A stretch of 64,000 nucleotides of DNA. It comes from Aquanectria penicillioides. Taxonomy: Eukaryota > Ascomycota > Sordariomycetes > Hypocreales > Nectriaceae. This document shows positions 1-13,889 of this stretch, piece by piece; position 1 is the first letter of the stretch, and each line of letters opens with the position of its first letter. The position numbers were made by a program, and so were the translations under genes. The stretch covers positions 1 to 64,000 of the forward strand of contig PYIU01000003.1 of NCBI GenBank assembly GCA_003415625.1, in the 5' to 3' direction. The notes below the pieces were generated by a model. The model worked only from the letters and a program-made list of their open reading frames with translations, searched no databases and was not told the DNA's origin.

Positions 1-127
1 CCTAACCCTAACCCTAACCCTAACCCTAACCCTAACCCTAACCCTAACCCTAACCCTAACCCTAACCCTAACCCTAACCCTAACCCTAACCCTAACCTAA
101 CCCTAACCCTAACCCTAACCCTAACCC
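1..127. repeat. telomere, CCCTAA repeats
   Basis: About 21 tandem CCCTAA units, with one short CCTAA unit near position 95. The C-rich strand runs 5' to 3' into the window, so base 1 is at or near a chromosome end and the 3' overhang strand would be TTAGGG, the usual telomere repeat of filamentous fungi. The array stops abruptly at about 127 and passes straight into AT-rich retroelement DNA; no subtelomeric satellite or helicase gene lies between. Confidence 0.97.
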
Positions 128-1391
128 TTCATATAATTCTTTTTATTTTTTATTTTCTTAATAAATATAGACTTTACTCTTTAACTTAAGGGACTATAAT
201 AAAACCTTAATTATATTAGGTCTATTATATATTTTTAGTGCTTTATTAACCTTACATTTTGCAATAAGCTTATATAGCTTTACTATTACTTTAAGGACTG
301 TATTTATATATTAAAGGGATAAAGAAATTAATAGTAAATCTATTATAATTTATAAGTAAGCATTAAATATTAATAAGATTAGCATTAATCTATTAAGGCT
401 AGCTATATTATTAATTGCCTTAAAGCTTATTTAAAGGATTGTATTTATAAATATTATATCTTAAAGTTTAGCCTTTATAATTTTAAATATATATTATATT
501 AGTGTATAATATTATTTAACTTTATTAATTAATTAATATACTTTAATTAAGACTTAATAGTAAGTAATGCCTATTAATTTAGCTTTACTTTTAAATTTAA
601 TAGCTATAAAATTAATATCTATATTATAAATAATAATATTTAATAGATTAAAATAGGTATTAATTTAATATATCTTTAATACCTTTTAAATCTCTTTTAC
701 TAATATATTTATAAGGAACTATTTTACTTAAAAGAATATTGCTATATTAATAATATAAAGAACTAGCTAAAAATCTAAATATATTATATTAATAATTACT
801 TTATAATTAAAGTTATAATTATCTTTTAATATAAATTTAAATTGTTTTAATGCCTTACTCTTTATTTAATAGTAATAATAGAACTTTTTTATTATTTTAA
901 TTGCTTTATATTTAATATTATAGCCTGCTTTTATTAATAGCTTATATAGATATAATATAAATAAATAATTAAATATATATAAATATATTATAGTTTAGCT
1001 TTACTAAAGAAAGCAATTACTGCCTTTTGCTTAATTAAAAAGAACTATAAGTATTTTTATTTTTAAATAATTAAAATTCTTTTATTTTTATATATTAATT
1101 TATTAATAATATTATTTAAATAAATATTAAAGCAATCTATATTTTTAAGGTAAAGAAGAAATAATATTAATATATCTATAATATAAAATAAGATTGTTTT
1201 AATTAAGGTTTAAATTACTATTATTTTTAATAAACTATATAAGCTACTATTACTAAAGTATATTTTAGCTACTTTTACTTTTATTATATTAAGCTTAATT
1301 ATTAAGTCTTTTATTATAATACTAGAAATTAATCCTTTTTAGCTATTAATACTATTATAGTATTTATATTTAATATAATGCCTTAAAATAC
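128..1391 (-). pseudogene. integrase-core remnant of an old LTR retroelement, cut by the telomere
   Basis: Read on the minus strand from about 840 down to 480, one frame gives a retroviral-type integrase core if in-frame TAA/TAG are taken as former CAA/CAG. It shows INIIYLDF, then INTYFN, then YNIDINF, then KAKLIGI, the spacing of the D...D...E region in fungal LTR polyproteins. The expected downstream part (reverse transcriptase and RNase H in Copia order) would lie toward base 1 but is missing because the telomere begins. The upstream part is separated by the outer Gypsy insertion at 1392 and resumes at 33479. The DNA is over 80% A+T. The domain call is by eye; whether it is Copia or another LTR family is open. 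Confidence 0.6.
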
Positions 1392-1774
1392 TGTATTAAT
1401 AAATAGAGATATTAGCTAAAATATATACCCTACCCAAAAGGGTATAGGGTAAGTAAGTTTAGTTAAAGACTAAATAGCCTTTTTAAGTAGCTATAAATAA
1501 CTTAAAAGAGTATTAAAGCATTTAATTAAATGGTTTAAAGTATCCCTTAAAGAAAAGAAAGAAAGAAAATAAAGCAAAAAGTTATAAATAAAGTAATATT
1601 ATAAAAGGCTGCACTAAAACTTTAATAAGGTCTAAATATAAGGAATTTAGAATTTTAAAAATAAAAATTAATTAAAGAAAACTGCTTATTTATTTTCTAT
1701 ATCTTTAAGGTCCCTTTTATTTTCTTAATTAATTTAATAATAAATTAATCTATATTACCCTAGACCCTAACTTA
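1392..1774 (-). repeat. 3' LTR of outer Gypsy element
   Basis: This 383-bp copy is the reverse complement of 11200-11582 and 23229-23611, with differences that are almost all transitions. The internal side (1775 onward) has, on the minus strand, a purine run (AAAGAGAGA) that fits a polypurine tract. Confidence 0.93.
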
Positions 1775-4700
1775 TCTCTCTTTAGTGCCTTAATGCTTGC
1801 CCTTAAGTAGACTAAAGGCATAATATAAAAGGAAAACTTTAAGCTTAATCTATTTAAATATAAAGAAAATCTTAAAGGAAGCATTTAATTAAATGCTTTA
1901 TATCTATAATCTATTATTCAACCTACTATTATCTCCCTTTACAATTTATTTTACTTTTAATATTTAATCTCTTTATTTTAACTTTACTATTATCTTTTTT
2001 TATAATATAGTTTTTAATTGCAGTATTAATTAGTATAAAATTAATAAGTAAAAATTAAAAGTTTAAATAGCTTATAAGCAATAGTTATAATTTTATTCTA
2101 TTAATTTACTAAAATTAACTCTTTTAGTGCATAAAAGATCTAGCTCTTTATTTAAAGGAGTTTAAGAATAGTCTATTAATTAATTTAAGGTAAATTTATT
2201 TATTTAATTTTAGCAATTATCTTTCTTTTAATAAAGGCAATATAGTTTAGATTGTAATTATTTTATTAAATTTAAATAGCAGTATTAATAATATTTTTAA
2301 CTATAGTATTAGCAATTATAGTATAACTTCTTTTTTTTGCTATATATTTAGCTAGTTAAGAAATTAATAAAGGCAATATAAAGCATTTATAAAAACTTTA
2401 TTTATTACTTTTAGTAATAAATAAATTTAAATCTATTTAATTAAATTACTATAAAATAGCCAATTTAAATAAAGGTATTTATTAAATTAATTAAATTAAT
2501 TTAATTACTTGCCTTTTACTTAAAGAATTAATAAATATTTAATTAAATGCATTAAAATAAATAAATATATTTTAATTAATTTAAATTTCTTTTTTAAATG
2601 CACTTAATTAAGCAATGCTTATATAAATTAATAAGCTAATAGGCAATTTATATAAAGGCTAAATAGATTTAATTATTAATTTAGGCTTAATAATAGATTT
2701 AAAGGCAAAAGTCTTAAACTTAAGGTATAGACTATAAAGATAAATTGCTTTAATGCTTTAACTTTAGCAATTTAAGGCTTATTTAAAACCTTTTTCTTTA
2801 TTATTACTTAAGGTAATAATAATTTTAGTGGATTTATTAATCTTAATAGAAAATCTATCTATTATTTAATATCTATAAGTTTAATAGTATTTAATTAAAT
2901 TATTAGCTAAAAAATAGTAAAGTAATTAAAGGCTTAATAGTAAAGGTAGACTTATTTAATAGCTATTGCCTTAAGGATTAAGCAGCTTTAAGATAATTTA
3001 ATATTTATTTTTAAGAGTTTAGTAATTAACTCTCTTTTAGCTTATTATATAGTAACCTTTTAAATTAATATAAAGCTATTAAGTATTAAGGGAACTATTT
3101 TAAAATCTTAAAATATAAGTAGATTTTTAGGTTTTAATAAGTTCTATAAGCTTATATTAATTAAAGAACTTTCTATTAATAATATTAAGTTTATTAAGGA
3201 TAATAGTATTAATAAAGTCTTATATTTAATTAGCATTTAAAGCAATTAATTAAATACTTTTCCCTTACTTATACTTAATAAGAACTTAATTATAGTGCAT
3301 TAATATTAAAAAGGGATTATTAATAGTATTATAACTGCTATTAAAGATTAAAGGCTAGATTATAAAGCATTTAATAATTAAAGTTTTAATAAATGTAACT
3401 ATTCCTTAAATATTAAGGAAAAGAAAAAAAGCATTTAAAAAACTATATTTTTAATTTCTAGCTTATTTAATAATAAGTATAATAAAAATAGAGAAATTAT
3501 AGGGCAACTCTATTTTAGTTATAATCTTTCTTTATGCTATAGTAAGTGTAATAGCTTGCTTATTTTAAAGGATATTAATAGTATTATAAATAATTAAATG
3601 CTTTAACTATTTATTTTAAATAAAGAAGCTTTAATAAATAGCATTAATAAAGTAAGTAAAGCTAATTAATAGCCTTTTATTGTATATTGCTTATTAAAAC
3701 TCTATAGGCATAAAACTAATTGAATATTTAGTCTTTTTAATATTTATCCCTTTTAGTAAAAGCTTATAAAAAAAGCTCTTTTACTTTTATTTATTCTTTT
3801 TAATTTTAGTGCTTATAATTAAAAGATTAATTTAATAAATTATAAAGATATTAATAAATCTATAAGTAAAAGTAATAAAAAGGGCTTAAATACTAAAGTT
3901 TAAGGCTATTTCTTTCTTCTATAGGTTTTTAAATAAATCCTATAGATCTTAATAATAAAATATTTAGGCTTAATAAAAATTAAAAGAGAAGTCTTTAAAG
4001 CAATTAATATTAGCAAGCTAAGAATTTAAATTGCTTTTATTACTTAAAATAGGCTAAGTTTCCAATTTATTAAACTAATAATTTTAATTTATTTAAAAAT
4101 AAAATAGTATAGATTAACTATTAAGTAATTAATTAAATATTTTAGTAATATTTTTTTTACTAAAAGAAAAGAAATCTTTAATTCTACCTTTATTTTAAAT
4201 AACTTCTTTAGCTATATAGAGGTCTTCACTTAGCATTAAAAATTGCGCCTTTAAAGTAATTGCACTTAAAGTTGCTTTCTTTAGCCCTATTATAGAATAA
4301 AGTAAAGGTTAATAAAGGGTTTAAAAGCTTATAATTAAATACTTATAACTTAAAAGATAAAAATTATTAGTATTTTATAGGTATTATAAATAAAGTTAAA
4401 ATAATATAATTTACTATAAAATTATTAAAAGAAGGGAAAAAGTTATAGGCATAAAGTAAGTTAATATAACTTAAGTGCCTTTATTTTTAGTTTAATATTA
4501 TTTAAATAAATTACTATTTTAATATTTATATATATATAAATACTAATAAGTTTTTAAAATAATATATTTTTTAATATTTAATAAAAATTTTATTAGTATT
4601 TAGTTTTTACTTTAAATTTTAGGGGTTAATTTCCTATTTATTATAAAAGCATTATATTAGCCCTTTCTTTCTATTTCTTTCTTTTTTACTTATTATTTTT

Positions 4701-7155
4701 TACTTTCTTAATTCTTTTATACCTTTAGTTATTACTGCAATTTTCATTCTTTATCTTATAATAGCTTTATATTATAATAAACTTAAGTCTCTTGCCTTTA
4801 TACCTTATAATTATCTCCCTAATATATACAATCTTACTATTAGCTATATTTAGGCTTTTAAATTCTTTTATTAATGCTTTATTTATTAGCATACTTATAA
4901 TAGTTTCTTTTATAAGGCTTTAATTAATACTATTAATATTGCTATTAAATAATTAATAAATACTCCTTTTTATATTGCTTTTTAACTATTATTTTTATTT
5001 AATAATTAATTAAATACTTTTAGATTTAATAATGCTTTAATATTTAAATTTATAGCTTTTAAGCTTTTAATTAACTTAACTAGCCCTTATATATTAAAAT
5101 TGCCTTTAAGGAAAATAGCAAGTAGACTAATTATAAACTTATTTAATAGTTTATTTTATAATTACTATTTTATAATTTAATACTTTATTTTAAAGTAAAT
5201 CTTCTCCTTTAGTGCTAACTTTAGTCTATATATATTTCTATAGAATAGGCTTATTTAATAAAGTACTTTTTAACTTAATTGCCAATTTGCCTTAAGTATA
5301 TTAAGGCATTTATTATTGCCTTTATTAAATATACTAACCCCTTATATATTATAGATATATTTAATTATATACTTTTATAGTTTTTACTTATAATAAATAT
5401 ATTTTTATTTCCTTTTATATATATATTTTAATATTAAATTATATAAATAGCTATTATATTAATTATATTTAAAATAGTTAATCTAAATATAAATAGAGCT
5501 TTCTTTATAAATACTAACTAAAGGGTCTTTATAAAGGCCCTTATAACTTTTCTTTAAATAGTATAAATACTATTAATAAGTTTACTTAACTATTAACTTT
5601 TATAGTAGATTTTCTTAAGCTAATTACTTGCCTATAAATTATATATAGTTTTCCTATTAGCAATATAGCTAGTAATTATTAATTAATTAAATAAATATAT
5701 AAAGTATTTAATTAAAAGTATAAAGTAAGTTTTAATTAATAAAAATAATAGTCTTTAGCTTATCTTTTAGTATAAATTAATTAAGTATAGTTTTCAATTT
5801 ATTAATAATAATTTAATAGATAGAAGATAGTACTATAAAGCAATTAATTAAATGTTTTTATACTCTTTAAGGCTATTGCTATTATTATATTATTTTAATA
5901 ACCTTAAAACTTAATTTCTATTAAGTATATTTAGATTTTTAAATTTTTTATAGATATTAATACTTTATTTCTTGCTATTTTCTATGCATTTTTATCTATT
6001 TTTAAATAATTTTAACCCTTTTGCTATAGTTTTTAGGCATTTTTATTCTATTTTTTATTGATTTTTAATATAATTTTTAAAGTTTTTAGATAGATTTTAA
6101 GGGATTTTTAGGGATTTTTAGCATTTTTTTAGAGTTTTTAGCCAATTTCTAATTATTTTTATTTAGTTTTATTTAATTTTACTATTCTTTTACTTACCTT
6201 TAATTGCTCTTTATTTTACTTTTTTATTTTATTTTAAATAGCTTATTTTTTTTTAATATAGTATTAATTTTAATATCTTTACTTTCCCCTTTTTAACTTT
6301 TAGTACCCTTCCCTTAATAGCAATTTAGCTATCTTTAGCTTAATGCTATTATTAATTATTTAATTAATTGCTTATTATATTCTAATATTGCATTTATTAA
6401 TTACTGCTTATTTTTAGAATTTAAACTTTAATAATCTTTTTAGGCTTAATATAGATATATATTATAGTATTATTATTTAAGCTTTTTATAGCATTTAAAT
6501 TAAGTTTATTCTATTTTTACTATTCTATAGATTTAGTTTATATTTAATTAAATGCTTCTCTTTCTTTCCTTACTTTTAGTAATACTTTTTAATTTATACT
6601 AAAAGTCTTTTTATTATTTTTATTTATTTATTATCTATCCTTATTCTTTATAAACTTCTTTAATTAATTACTATAGGTTATATTAAAAAGCTTAACTTTA
6701 TCTATAGTATTAAGGATATAACTCTTTATTTTATTAAATATATTAGCAATTCTATAAAGGCCTAATTAATATAGCTTTATTTTTGTAATGCAAAATATAT
6801 CCTTTTAATTTTATATATTATATTAAAAAACTAAATTTCTAATAGCAAAAGGCTCTTTATATAGCCTATATTAATTCTTTTTAGTCTCTCTATTAGCAAT
6901 TAACCTTTAAAATGCAATTACTTATTGCCTAGCTTCTTTTATATCTTTTTGCTTTTACTTTAGGATCCTAATCCTTTATTTAAGTAAGTTTTTAATAAAA
7001 ATTATATTATTCTATTTAATTAAATACTATATAAATACTTTTACTTCTAAAGAAAGAATTAACTCCTATTTATAAAGCAAATAAAAAGGTAATCTTTTAT
7101 ATAAGGTATAAATAGCTGCTCTTTTAGCTAATAAAGCTATTAGCAAAATATCTAC

Positions 7156-7344
7156 TTATTTTCCTTTTTTTTTACCCTTTTTCTTTAGGAAACTTATTAT
7201 AGTAGTATAACTACCTTTAATAAGTCTATTTACTTTAAGGTTATAAGTAAAAGTATTAATAACTTCTATACTAAAGCTATTAAAATCTTTAGGAATCCCT
7301 TTTATAATCTCTTTTCTATTATTAATAATTACTCTTTTTAGCAT
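7156..7344 (-). pseudogene. integrase fragment of outer Gypsy element
   Basis: A 62-codon open stretch that survives RIP by chance. It matches, residue for residue apart from about ten changes, the stretch at 17660-17848 in the inner copy. It covers the C-terminal part of the integrase core. In the inner copy this contains YNPKVNGLIKGNY, corresponding to the conserved YNPQxNGxxER-type motif with the catalytic Glu region. It is not a separate gene. Confidence 0.75.
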
Positions 7345-10300
7345 TTTATATTAATAGTGCAGTTTTTTAAGGAATTTTATAATATAATAACTATTTAATC
7401 TTAAAATTAGCTTAGCCTCTATTTATCTATAAAGGTTATATTTAGCTTTTAGTATAAATTTAAATCCTTTATTAAAAGGTATATATTATCTATTAAAATA
7501 AATCTTTATTATTAAATAGATAGGCTTAATAGATATAAAGGCTTCTATTAGTCTTTAGGGAATATCTATTTAATATATTAGGCACTATTTAATAGCTTTT
7601 GCAATACTTCTTTTTGCATTTTATTAATAGTACCTTTTAAAGAGAAGTGTATAAATAGTATTGCAACTATAATGCCCTCTATTAATATAGTATAATTTAA
7701 TTAAATTCTTTTAAATATCTTTCTTTTCTATAATTAACCTTAAGTTACCTTTTTATTTTTTAGCCCTAATCTATAAGCAGCTACCTTTTATAAAGTGTTT
7801 TTTAGCTTTTAGCTATAAGTATTAGTAATTCTATAGGGTAATATCTATTAGCCTTTTTAATAAAAGTAAATATTCCCTTAATTGCAATAAGGATTTACTA
7901 TAATTCTTTTTTAACTTTATTAGTTTATTTTTAATCTTAATAATATTAAAATAAATATTAATAAACTCTTTAATATTACCTTTAGCCTTTTAGTTTATTT
8001 AATTAAATGCTTTTAGACCTTTTTTAAATAGTCTATTAGCTATATTATTTTTATTTTTAAAAATATATTAAATAATAAAGTTAAATAATAAAATATAATT
8101 AATCTATTAAATAATTATTGCACTAAAAATATTACTAGCCCTACTATTAAGCTAGTAGACTAAAACTTAAGAATTTATCTTTAAGATAAAGGGCAATCTA
8201 TATATATAGCTATAAAAGTATTTAATTCTATATAATATACCCTTATATTTAAGTTTAATAGCATTATATCTTTATTTTATAGAAGTTTAAAGACTAAATT
8301 TATATTTTATTAAATGCCTCTTTCTTTTTATTATTTATATTAATACTATACTTTAGCCTTTTTTATTAGTATTAGTTATAAAGATAACCTTCTTAAATCC
8401 TTTAGAAAGATTTAATATTGCTAAAATAAAAGTAAAAGTTATTTTTTCTTTAAGAACTACTATAGTATTAGCTTATTTCTTACTCTATATCTATATAGTA
8501 TTCTTTTTTAATAATTAAATAAAAGGTCTAGTAATTTAAGTATATCTTTTAACTTAAATTTAATAGTAGCCTATAATTTCTAAAAATGCTTTAACCTACT
8601 TTAGGTTATAGTATCTTTTTTATTTATTAATTTTAATTACTTTTTCCTTTATTAGCTGCCTTTTAGCTATACTATATAAATATCTAATAATAACTATAGT
8701 ATATTAATAGAACTTTAACTTCCCTATAGAAATTATACACTTAAATAGCTTAATATTTAAAAGAGTTTTATTTAAATTAATTAAATGCTTTAGGATAAAC
8801 CTCTATATATTAAGGAGTATCTCCTCTCTATTATATTTAGTCTTTAGTCCTTTAATAGTAATATTATTTAAAAAGGCTTAATAGACTTTTAATAATAGAT
8901 TAAAAAGGATTTTAATTATAATCCTTAAAAACTATACTATTAAATTAATTCTTTTTTATAGCAAAATATATATCCTAAGAAGCCCTAGCAGTATATTAAA
9001 AGTTATTAAATCCTGACTTTTCTTTACTAAAGAAATCTAGTTATATCTTAAAAAGAAGTCTAAAAGAGTTAGGATTTTATATATTTTAAATTTAGCTAAG
9101 AATTTATTAGCTTTTAAAGGAATTAATCCATTCTATATTATATATATATTATATCTTTTAGCTAAATTAATTAAATAGAGTCTACTATCCTTTTTTGCTA
9201 CTAGTATATATAGGTTTTAATAGGCAGTATAAAACTTTTAAAGGATTTCTCTTTTTATTTAAGTTTTTAATAACTTAATAACCTTCTTTTTTAATCCTTT
9301 AGGGATTAAAATATTTCCTATTTATTAAGCTTTATATTTAATTATCTTAATAATTTATAAAGGGGCCACTTTAGGGTTTAATTCTCTATACTCTTTAAAA
9401 TCTTAAGTAAGTACTACTTCTTTATTATAGAGAATTTCTAAAAGAATACTTCTTTTTTTATTAATAAAAATCCCTTTTATTTAATTAATTACTTTCTAAA
9501 GTCTTTCTTTATATAGCCTTAATCCTTTAGCTATTTTAAAGAACTTAAGTATTAAGAGCTTTAAGTACTTAAACTTCTCTTTAAGGTCTTTCTTTACTTT
9601 CTTTTATCTTTTCTCCTTTTAATATAGATCCCCTTTAGGAATAAATCTATTTAATAAAATATTATCTTTAGAATATATTTTATTAGCTTTTTATTTATAT
9701 ATTATATTAATAAATATTACTTTCTCTCTTTAATATATAGCTAATTATAGCTTTTTCTTTACCTTTATTATCTTTATATAATTAACTTTTAATTAATTTT
9801 TAACTATTAATTAAATTATTACTTTTATTAATATTTTATTTAACTATTTAATTAAATGTTTATTATTATCTTCTTTTAGACCCTATAATTCTATTGGTCT
9901 AAAAGAACTTTAGGGACTTATCTTTAATTGCCTTAAGTAGTCTTTATACTTCTTAAGGCATTCTATTTAATATTTTTAGCAGTAAGTATAATAATCTTAA
10001 TTAAGTTAAGTTAATATTATAAAAGTATTTCTTTTTTTAAAGATATATAATTAAATATAACTTTAGTAGCCTTAATAAAGGGCATTTCTAAAATAAAAGA
10101 AATAAAAATATATTTTCTTAAAGTAATATAAAATCTTTATACTATTTAAATATTTTTAAGAAATAGCTTAATATTTACTTCTTTATGCATTTAAATTCAA
10201 TTATTAAAGTAAGATATAATAAAAGCTTCTATAAGCTTTACTTTTAGCTTATATTTTTATACTATTTTATTGAAGATAATATTTCCTTTTAATCTAAAAT

Positions 10301-11199
10301 TTATTAAAGCTTTTTAAATTATTCTATTAAGGTTACTTAACTTTACTTAAATTTTTAGCAATTTTTAGTATTAAGCTAAAGTTCTTTAATGCTATTAATC
10401 TAAAATGTTTATATAGACTATTAAATGCATTTAATTAAATATAACTTTTCCCCCTTTAATTATTATATAGCTAATATTAACTTTATTAATACTTCTTTAA
10501 TCCTTAATAAAGTATTCTTTAGGCAATAGTATATAATAAGGTTTAGATTCCTTTTTAATTAATATACTATTAATACTATATTGCTTAGCAATATAGTTAA
10601 AGTACTCCTTTAAGAATATTGCTTTTAAATTATTAATTATAATTAAATTAATAGCTTATTAAATCTATCTCTTTTTTAATAAGGGTTTAGGTTTTATCTA
10701 TTTAATTTTTTTTATTCCCTTTATATAATTAAAAACTATCTTTAAGATATTATTACCTAAAGGAGGGTTAAAAGTAATTAAGTTCTTAATAGTTATTTAA
10801 ACTTTTAATTCTACTATCTTTTTATAAACTTATTTTTTTATTTAAATAACCTTAAGTATTTAATTAAAAGCATTTTAATCTTTTTCTTTAAGAATAATAT
10901 TAGCAATCTCTCTATTTTTAATAAGTTCCTTATTTATAACCTAAATAGAAAACTAAGTTCCCTTTTTCTCTTTTTAATTAGCTAATTCTTCTTTTAATTT
11001 TACTTTTATATATTTTATAGTATTAGTTTTTAATATAATATTAGCAATAAAAGAATTATTAATTGATTTTATAGCTTAATTATTAATAAGAATGCAATTA
11101 ACTTTAGGTTCTTAGGTCTCTTTAAGGGAATTTCTATTAAGCATTAAAAAGCTATACTTTAATTAATTAATATACCTAAAAAAGTCTTTAATTAAATAC

Positions 11200-11582
11200 T
11201 AAATTAGGGTCTAAGGTAATATAGATTAATCTATTATTGGGTTGGTTAGAAAGATAAAAGGGACCTTAAAGATATAGGAAATAAATAGGCAGTTTTCTTT
11301 AATTAATTTTTATTTTTGAAATTCTAAATTCCTTGCATTTAGACCCTATTGAAGTCTTAATGCAGCCCCTTATAATATTACTTTATTTATAACTTTCTGC
11401 TTTATTTTCTTTCTTTCTTTTCTTTAAGGGACACTCTAAAGCATTCAATTAGATGCTTTAACACTCTTTTAAGTTGTTTGCAGCTACTTAAGAAGGCTAT
11501 TTGGTCTTTAACCGAACTTACTTACCCTATACCCTTTTGGATAGGGTGTGTGTTTTAGCTAGTGTCTTTATCCATTAATACA
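11200..11582 (+). repeat. 5' LTR of inner Gypsy element
   Basis: 383 bp, direct copy of 23229-23611. It holds an imperfect hairpin (CCCTATACCC TTTT GGATAGGG, about 11524-11546) and one copy of the element's dispersed palindrome in a less mutated form (GCATTCAATTAGATGC). Confidence 0.93.
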
Positions 11583-12519
11583 TTTAGAGGTTATAGTAGG
11601 GATAAGCCTTTAAGTTATTTAAAAAGATACTAAAGTATTTAATTAAACTCTTTAGTAATACTTTTAAGCTATTATTAAGAATCTAAAGAAGTGGTGGATA
11701 ATTAATTGTAAAAATTTAGGAATTCCTAGATATTAGAAAACCCATTACTTCTATAAAAATAGGGGGCGTTAGGATTAAAAATGACACTAAAGGTAAGTAA
11801 AGATACTAATATAAGTTTGCATTCTAGAAAAAGAAAACCTATTACTATAGTTAGGGCGGATATATAGAAAAATTCAATAACTTAATATAGTGCCAATATA
11901 TTAGCATAAAGGTATATAAGGCAAAATAATAGTGCAAATAATGCATAAGCATTTAATTAAATACTTTTGAATATTAAAGCATACTTAAAACTACTAAAAG
12001 CTTAGTTTGCAGACTAAAAAAGGAAAAGGAAAAGAAAGAAAAAGATTACTTAACCCTTAATTAATTATAGGGGATAGGAAATTTTTATTATCCTTACTAG
12101 TCTCTAGACTCTAGCTAAAGGGCGTATATATATACTTATTACTATTTTAATTGGCTACTTTATCTATTATAACTAACTCCAAAAAGCCAGTTTAAATTCA
12201 TTAAAATAAAGCTTTATTAAATATAATATTACTATTCTTTTTCTTTACTTTTTTTAATTATTTTAATATATATTTTAATTTATTTTATTATTTTATTCTT
12301 TTATTATATATATATATTGTTTTATTGCAATTTATAACTTTAGGAGTTAGGCAGCTAGCCTATACTCCTCTATATATATATACTAAAACACTTATTATAG
12401 GAATCCTAATAATTATAATTTACTAATGCCTTTAGATAAAAAAATAAAAGGAACATTTAATTAAATGTAGTTAAATCCCTTAAGCCCTATTAAAAGTAAA
12501 GGGGGTCAATATAATTAAC

Positions 12520-13560
12520 AATCTTTAACTATTTTTTTTAAGTTAATTAATACTACTAATACTAATATTCCTAAAGAGAATAAACTAAATATATTAGCTA
12601 AAATAATAAAAGCAACTATTACCCTTATTTAATTGCTTAATATAATTTTTAATAGAAGGAATATTATATATTTCCTTAAATTATATAATGGATTTATAAC
12701 TAGCTAAAAAGTTGCAGATAGTGCAAAGGGCAAAGCTTTAATATACTATATAACCTTTAAAGTATCTTAAGATATTATAAACTTATTAAAAGGCAATAAT
12801 TGGCCTACTATAAAGTAGAACCTTTTGGAAACCTTTAAGTATTAGGATTTAAATCAATTAGATCTACTTAAGAATAAGCTCTAGTAAATAAATATAATTT
12901 TAATTTAGTCTATAGAATATAGAGTTATCCTTTAGTAGCTTATAAAGTATGCCTAATTTAATAGGAGAGTAAATCCTATTAGCTAAAAGGCTTCTATAGT
13001 ATAGGCTTAGGCTGTTTATAATGCTATACTAAAAAATATTATTATTAATGTTTGCTAATAGAAAGAAAAACACCTAAATACCTTAAGAATAATAAGGTAT
13101 AAAGAGATAATTAAGTTAATTAAGAACTTTTTTAATACTAAAAAAGGAATTTAGATCTTTTAGATAGAAGAGAAGGATAATAACTTTAGATATTTTAGGA
13201 AAACCAAAAAACCTTTTGCTTATTAAAATTAGCTTTAGTATTAAGAGCTTAAGTTCCCTAACTCTATCTAAAGCTTAAAAGGGGAGTTAAGTCTTCTTAC
13301 TAAAGAAATAAAAAAGCTATAAATTAATATAGCTTAAAATATTATAAATAAGTTATAGAAGTTAAAAAGAATTATACATTAAAAGATTAATTAACTAAAA
13401 ATAAAATTATTATTGCTAGTTAAAAACAACTTTAATTAAATAGAAGAATCTAATTATATATATCCCTATTATAACTTCTATATTAATATAAGTTATAATA
13501 GGGATCTAAAGTGCTTCTATTATATAAAAGTAAGGCATTTTCTAAACTATTGCTTACTTT
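12520..13560 (+). pseudogene. gag remnant of inner Gypsy, with CCHC knuckle
   Basis: With TAA/TAG read as former Gln codons, one frame runs as a Gag-like protein from about 12520. It includes DSAKGKALIYYITF and DIINLLKGNNWPTIKQNLLE, typical of fungal Gypsy Gag. A zinc knuckle is visible at 13512-13553 with exact CX2CX4HX4C spacing, except that the second Cys codon is TAT (Tyr), the change expected from a G-to-A transition in TGT. No full-length ORF remains. Confidence 0.72.
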
Positions 13561-13889
13561 TTATAGAAAATAAAAGAAAGGGGTTTATAGACTATAATAG
13601 CAATACTGGCTTTATTTAAATAGGGCAATAGGAACTTTTACTACTTTTAAAACTAATATATAAGCTTGCTATTAAAAAAGAAGTAAGAAAAATAATTATT
13701 TTATAGATCCTAGAATTCTTTATTTTTAAGATTTATAGCTAAGCTAAGGTTATAATAGTAGATAAGCTAAATGTATAGAAATAGTAGGTTATTAAGAAAG
13801 AAAAGCATTTAATTAAAGACTTCTTTAGGCATACTAATTAACTAAAGTACAGCTCTTTAGTGCTTAATAGGAATTCCCTTAAGAAGACT

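Noticed and set aside
11200..11215. TTAGGG motif at the Gypsy LTR start as an interstitial telomere
   Set aside because: A single hexamer that is part of the LTR terminus in every copy; no tandem repeat.
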